This document shows, one piece after another, positions 5,126 through 6,909 of a DNA stretch of 6,909 nt. The notes beneath the pieces were generated by a model. That model was not told where the DNA came from. It did not search any database and was given only the letters and a program-made list of their open reading frames with translations. A program made the translations under genes and the position numbers. This stretch comes from DASRFS01 sp035260725. Its GTDB lineage: Bacteria > Patescibacteriota > Microgenomatia > Levybacterales > UBA12049. Every line of letters starts with the position of its first letter. The stretch's first letter is position 1. The stretch lies in assembly GCA_035260725.1 (NCBI GenBank), contig DATFUR010000015.1:1-6909 (forward strand). The letters are read 5' to 3'.

Positions 5126-6909
5126 ATGGCTGCCAAAAAGAAATTTGTGCCTAGAAGAAAGAGGAAATTTCTGTGGATTTTTCCCATTATCCCCTTTCTT
5201 CTTATTCTACTTTTTACCTTTCTCCCCTCAGAAACGGAATTTTTCTTAGGTGCCAGGAGTTTTAAGCCAAAAAGCACCACTGCCCTGCCTGCCGATATCC
5301 AGAAAGCCATAGCAATGGAGGCGGTAAAAGAACTTACACAGGGGTATGATTATAAACATCCGGATGTAGCGGCCCAAGTTGACCCCGGGGATTTGCAAAT
5401 TGCCCAGTCACCAATTCTGGCCGATAATCCTTTATATTTTTTCAAAGAAACAGGCAGAAGTATCCAAGAATTATTTGCCTTCGATTCTCTTTCCAAAACA
5501 AAGCTTATTTTAAAACATAATTCCTGGAAAGCCACCGAAGCACTATCACTTCTTGAAAAAAGTTCCAAGCAAAACATTTGGTTTATTAGGGATTATGCAG
5601 TCAGCATGTCAGCCGGACAAATTTCGGGGGCCGAAGATCGGTTTAACCAGATTTTATCCTTATCCGAAAAGGAAGCAAAGACCGATAAAGACAAAGCAAA
5701 GGCAATAAGCGACGTAGCATTTAACTATGCCGAAAAATATTTTAGGGACGAGCTGATTTTACAGGGACTTGAGGAGAAATTTGATGATTCCTCACTAGTA
5801 AAAATCGAAAATGCTCGTTTGAAAGGGCTTGGAGTTTTCGCCAAAATATTAGTTAGTAAACACCCCGACCCTCAAGTTTTATCAAGACTTATTGCAAACA
5901 GCATTGCCTCGGAAGCAGGAACTAACTATAAGGAGCTCAAAACGGCAGAGTTTTTGCAGGAGCTGGAGGACGCAGCGCCTAGTGACTCACAAAAACTTCC
6001 CCTAAGACTTTCCCAATATATTCTCGTAGAAAGATTCGAAAGAAAAGTACTGTCAATGCCATTTAATAAAAGACGGGAACTTCTCGACACACTGGTAAAC
6101 GAAATTCCGGGGAATCCGATGCGGGAGTTTAAAACTTTCTCAAGAATTAGAAGAGTGTTTGCCTCCCGCGAGTTAATTGTCTACGGAGAATTATATAAAG
6201 CCAAAATTTTGGAGCATTTCGAAAACAGGGTACTTGGTTTGTCTTCTTCCGATTTGCAAAATAAATTTGTAGAAAACTTTGTAAAAGATCCTGCGGATTT
6301 GCGGATTTTGGAGGCTTTGGAGCTTAGAGCACAGGGTCAAACCAATATTGACCCAAAGCTTTCAGGAATAATTAAAAATCTAAAAACTTCGGGTTACAGC
6401 CAAATTTCCAAACTCTATGGAAATAATTCAGAGAAACTCAAGGACACTCTTTTTTATGAAAGCGCAATCTTTTTTCCGGATGTACTGGACGTAAAAGTAG
6501 CTGTTGATTTGGATAAGGCTCTTGGTGATACGGGTTTTGTAAAAGATTTGGAAAAACAAGTTGTCCATGAATTTGTATCTAATTTGCCTCAAAGTCTTTC
6601 GGGCGTAACTGTAAACGCTTCGTCCGAGACTACGAGTTTGTTAGAGGAAATAGTGCCATACATAATGCTTTCGAGTCAAAACGAATTCTCCTCGGCAATA
6701 ACAGCAGAAGTAACTCTCGACAGTGTTGTAATCCCGGAAACAACTGTCGAAATAAACAATCTAGTTAATAACTTGGAGCAAAACCAGGATGTTGCAATCG
6801 TTACCCAAAATTTGCAGGTTCCAATAGACGAAGTTATTCAGCAAGCCGACACTGTAGTTTCGCAACCTTCCATTCAAGAGGTAGTACAAAGGACCGAAGA
6901 GTTAACCCA
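5126..6909 (+). CDS. DUF5667-type envelope protein, N-terminal 594 residues (cut by window edge)
   Basis: An ATG-started frame stays open for 594 codons to the right edge. Residues 1-15 are strongly basic (AAKKKFVPRRKRK); 16-33 form a hydrophobic signal or anchor segment (LWIFPIIPFLLILLF), so the rest is probably outside the membrane. Residues about 92-200 match the DUF5667 pattern: a short SPILADNPLYFFKE entry, then an amphipathic helix through FAFDSLSKTKLILKH and a Lys/Glu-rich helix. The middle part (about 290-405) holds two related helical units (listed separately). From about 475 it becomes richer in Ser, Thr, Val, Asn and Gln. DUF5667 proteins are uncharacterised envelope proteins; I know of no proven activity. 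No sorting signal is visible, but the C-terminus is missing. The start has no Shine-Dalgarno. The two ORFs antisense to it are shadows. The CDS is confident; the domain name less so. Confidence 0.85.
   Translation, partial: MAAKKKFVPRRKRKFLWIFPIIPFLLILLFTFLPSETEFFLGARSFKPKSTTALPADIQKAIAMEAVKELTQGYDYKHPDVAAQVDPGDLQIAQSPILADNPLYFFKETGRSIQELFAFDSLSKTKLILKHNSWKATEALSLLEKSSKQNIWFIRDYAVSMSAGQISGAEDRFNQILSLSEKEAKTDKDKAKAISDVAFNYAEKYFRDELILQGLEEKFDDSSLVKIENARLKGLGVFAKILVSKHPDPQVLSRLIANSIASEAGTNYKELKTAEFLQELEDAAPSDSQKLPLRLSQYILVERFERKVLSMPFNKRRELLDTLVNEIPGNPMREFKTFSRIRRVFASRELIVYGELYKAKILEHFENRVLGLSSSDLQNKFVENFVKDPADLRILEALELRAQGQTNIDPKLSGIIKNLKTSGYSQISKLYGNNSEKLKDTLFYESAIFFPDVLDVKVAVDLDKALGDTGFVKDLEKQVVHEFVSNLPQSLSGVTVNASSETTSLLEEIVPYIMLSSQNEFSSAITAEVTLDSVVIPETTVEINNLVNNLEQNQDVAIVTQNLQVPIDEVIQQADTVVSQPSIQEVVQRTEELT
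6002..6331 (+). repeat. Two diverged helical repeat units inside the DUF5667-type protein
   Basis: At protein level, residues about 293-342 and 355-402 align with an offset of 61 residues. VERFERKVLSM pairs with LEHFENRVLGL, then RRELLDTLVNEIPGNP pairs with LQNKFVENFVKDPADL, followed by a further helix ending near SRIR and ELR. The unit reads as helix, turn, helix with a conserved FExxVL core. DNA identity is low, so this is old duplication or a repeated fold, not recent tandem DNA. Confidence 0.5.

Noticed and set aside
5020..5310. 96-aa minus-strand ORF reaching into alaS upstream DNA
   Set aside because: It covers the divergent spacer and lies antisense to the signal region of the DUF5667-type gene; its tail runs through the alaS promoter, and the plus-strand frame is open far longer.
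5350..5577. 75-aa minus-strand ORF
   Set aside because: Antisense to the DUF5667-like domain; no start context and no recognisable domain.

Overview
The window looks like chromosomal DNA of an uncultivated CPR/Patescibacteria bacterium, probably of the Microgenomates type. This is an inference from gene content, not from a marker-gene search. The clues are AT-rich DNA with very tight gene packing, an alanyl-tRNA synthetase that stops after the tRNA-recognition region, an archaeal-type AMP/thymidine phosphorylase, a protein joining a PilM/FtsA-like domain to a baseplate-J-like domain, and a DUF5667-type surface protein. UGA is used as a normal stop, in the sortase gene, so the UGA-glycine code of Gracilibacteria/SR1 is not indicated.

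Minus strand, read from right to left: a short alaS (5017-3674); a 762-residue trans-envelope protein (3663-1375); a sortase (1382-657); a 40-codon membrane-type ORF (660-538) that overlaps the sortase stop; and the first 178 codons of a nucleoside/nucleotide phosphorylase, cut by the left edge (535-1). Gaps are 10 nt or less, and two junctions overlap (8 nt and 4 nt), so this is almost certainly one co-transcribed run. A perfect TATAAT lies 9 nt before the ATG of both alaS and the trans-envelope gene, which suggests leaderless or near-leaderless transcripts. None of the starts has a strong Shine-Dalgarno sequence.

Plus strand: a 108-bp divergent spacer (5018-5125) separates alaS from a long gene that runs off the right edge (5126-6909). 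It encodes a basic N-terminus, one membrane/signal segment, a DUF5667-like helical domain and at least two related helical repeat units.

How the genes may work together: the two end genes of the minus-strand run are housekeeping (tRNA charging and nucleotide salvage). The centre looks like a cell-envelope module, with a cytoplasmic actin-fold domain tied through one membrane helix to an extracellular baseplate-like domain, a sortase that may anchor or crosslink surface proteins, and a tiny membrane peptide. The divergent DUF5667 protein is a second envelope protein. A joint role in a surface structure is a hypothesis from proximity only. I saw no tRNA, rRNA, CRISPR array, insertion sequence or convincing terminator hairpin.
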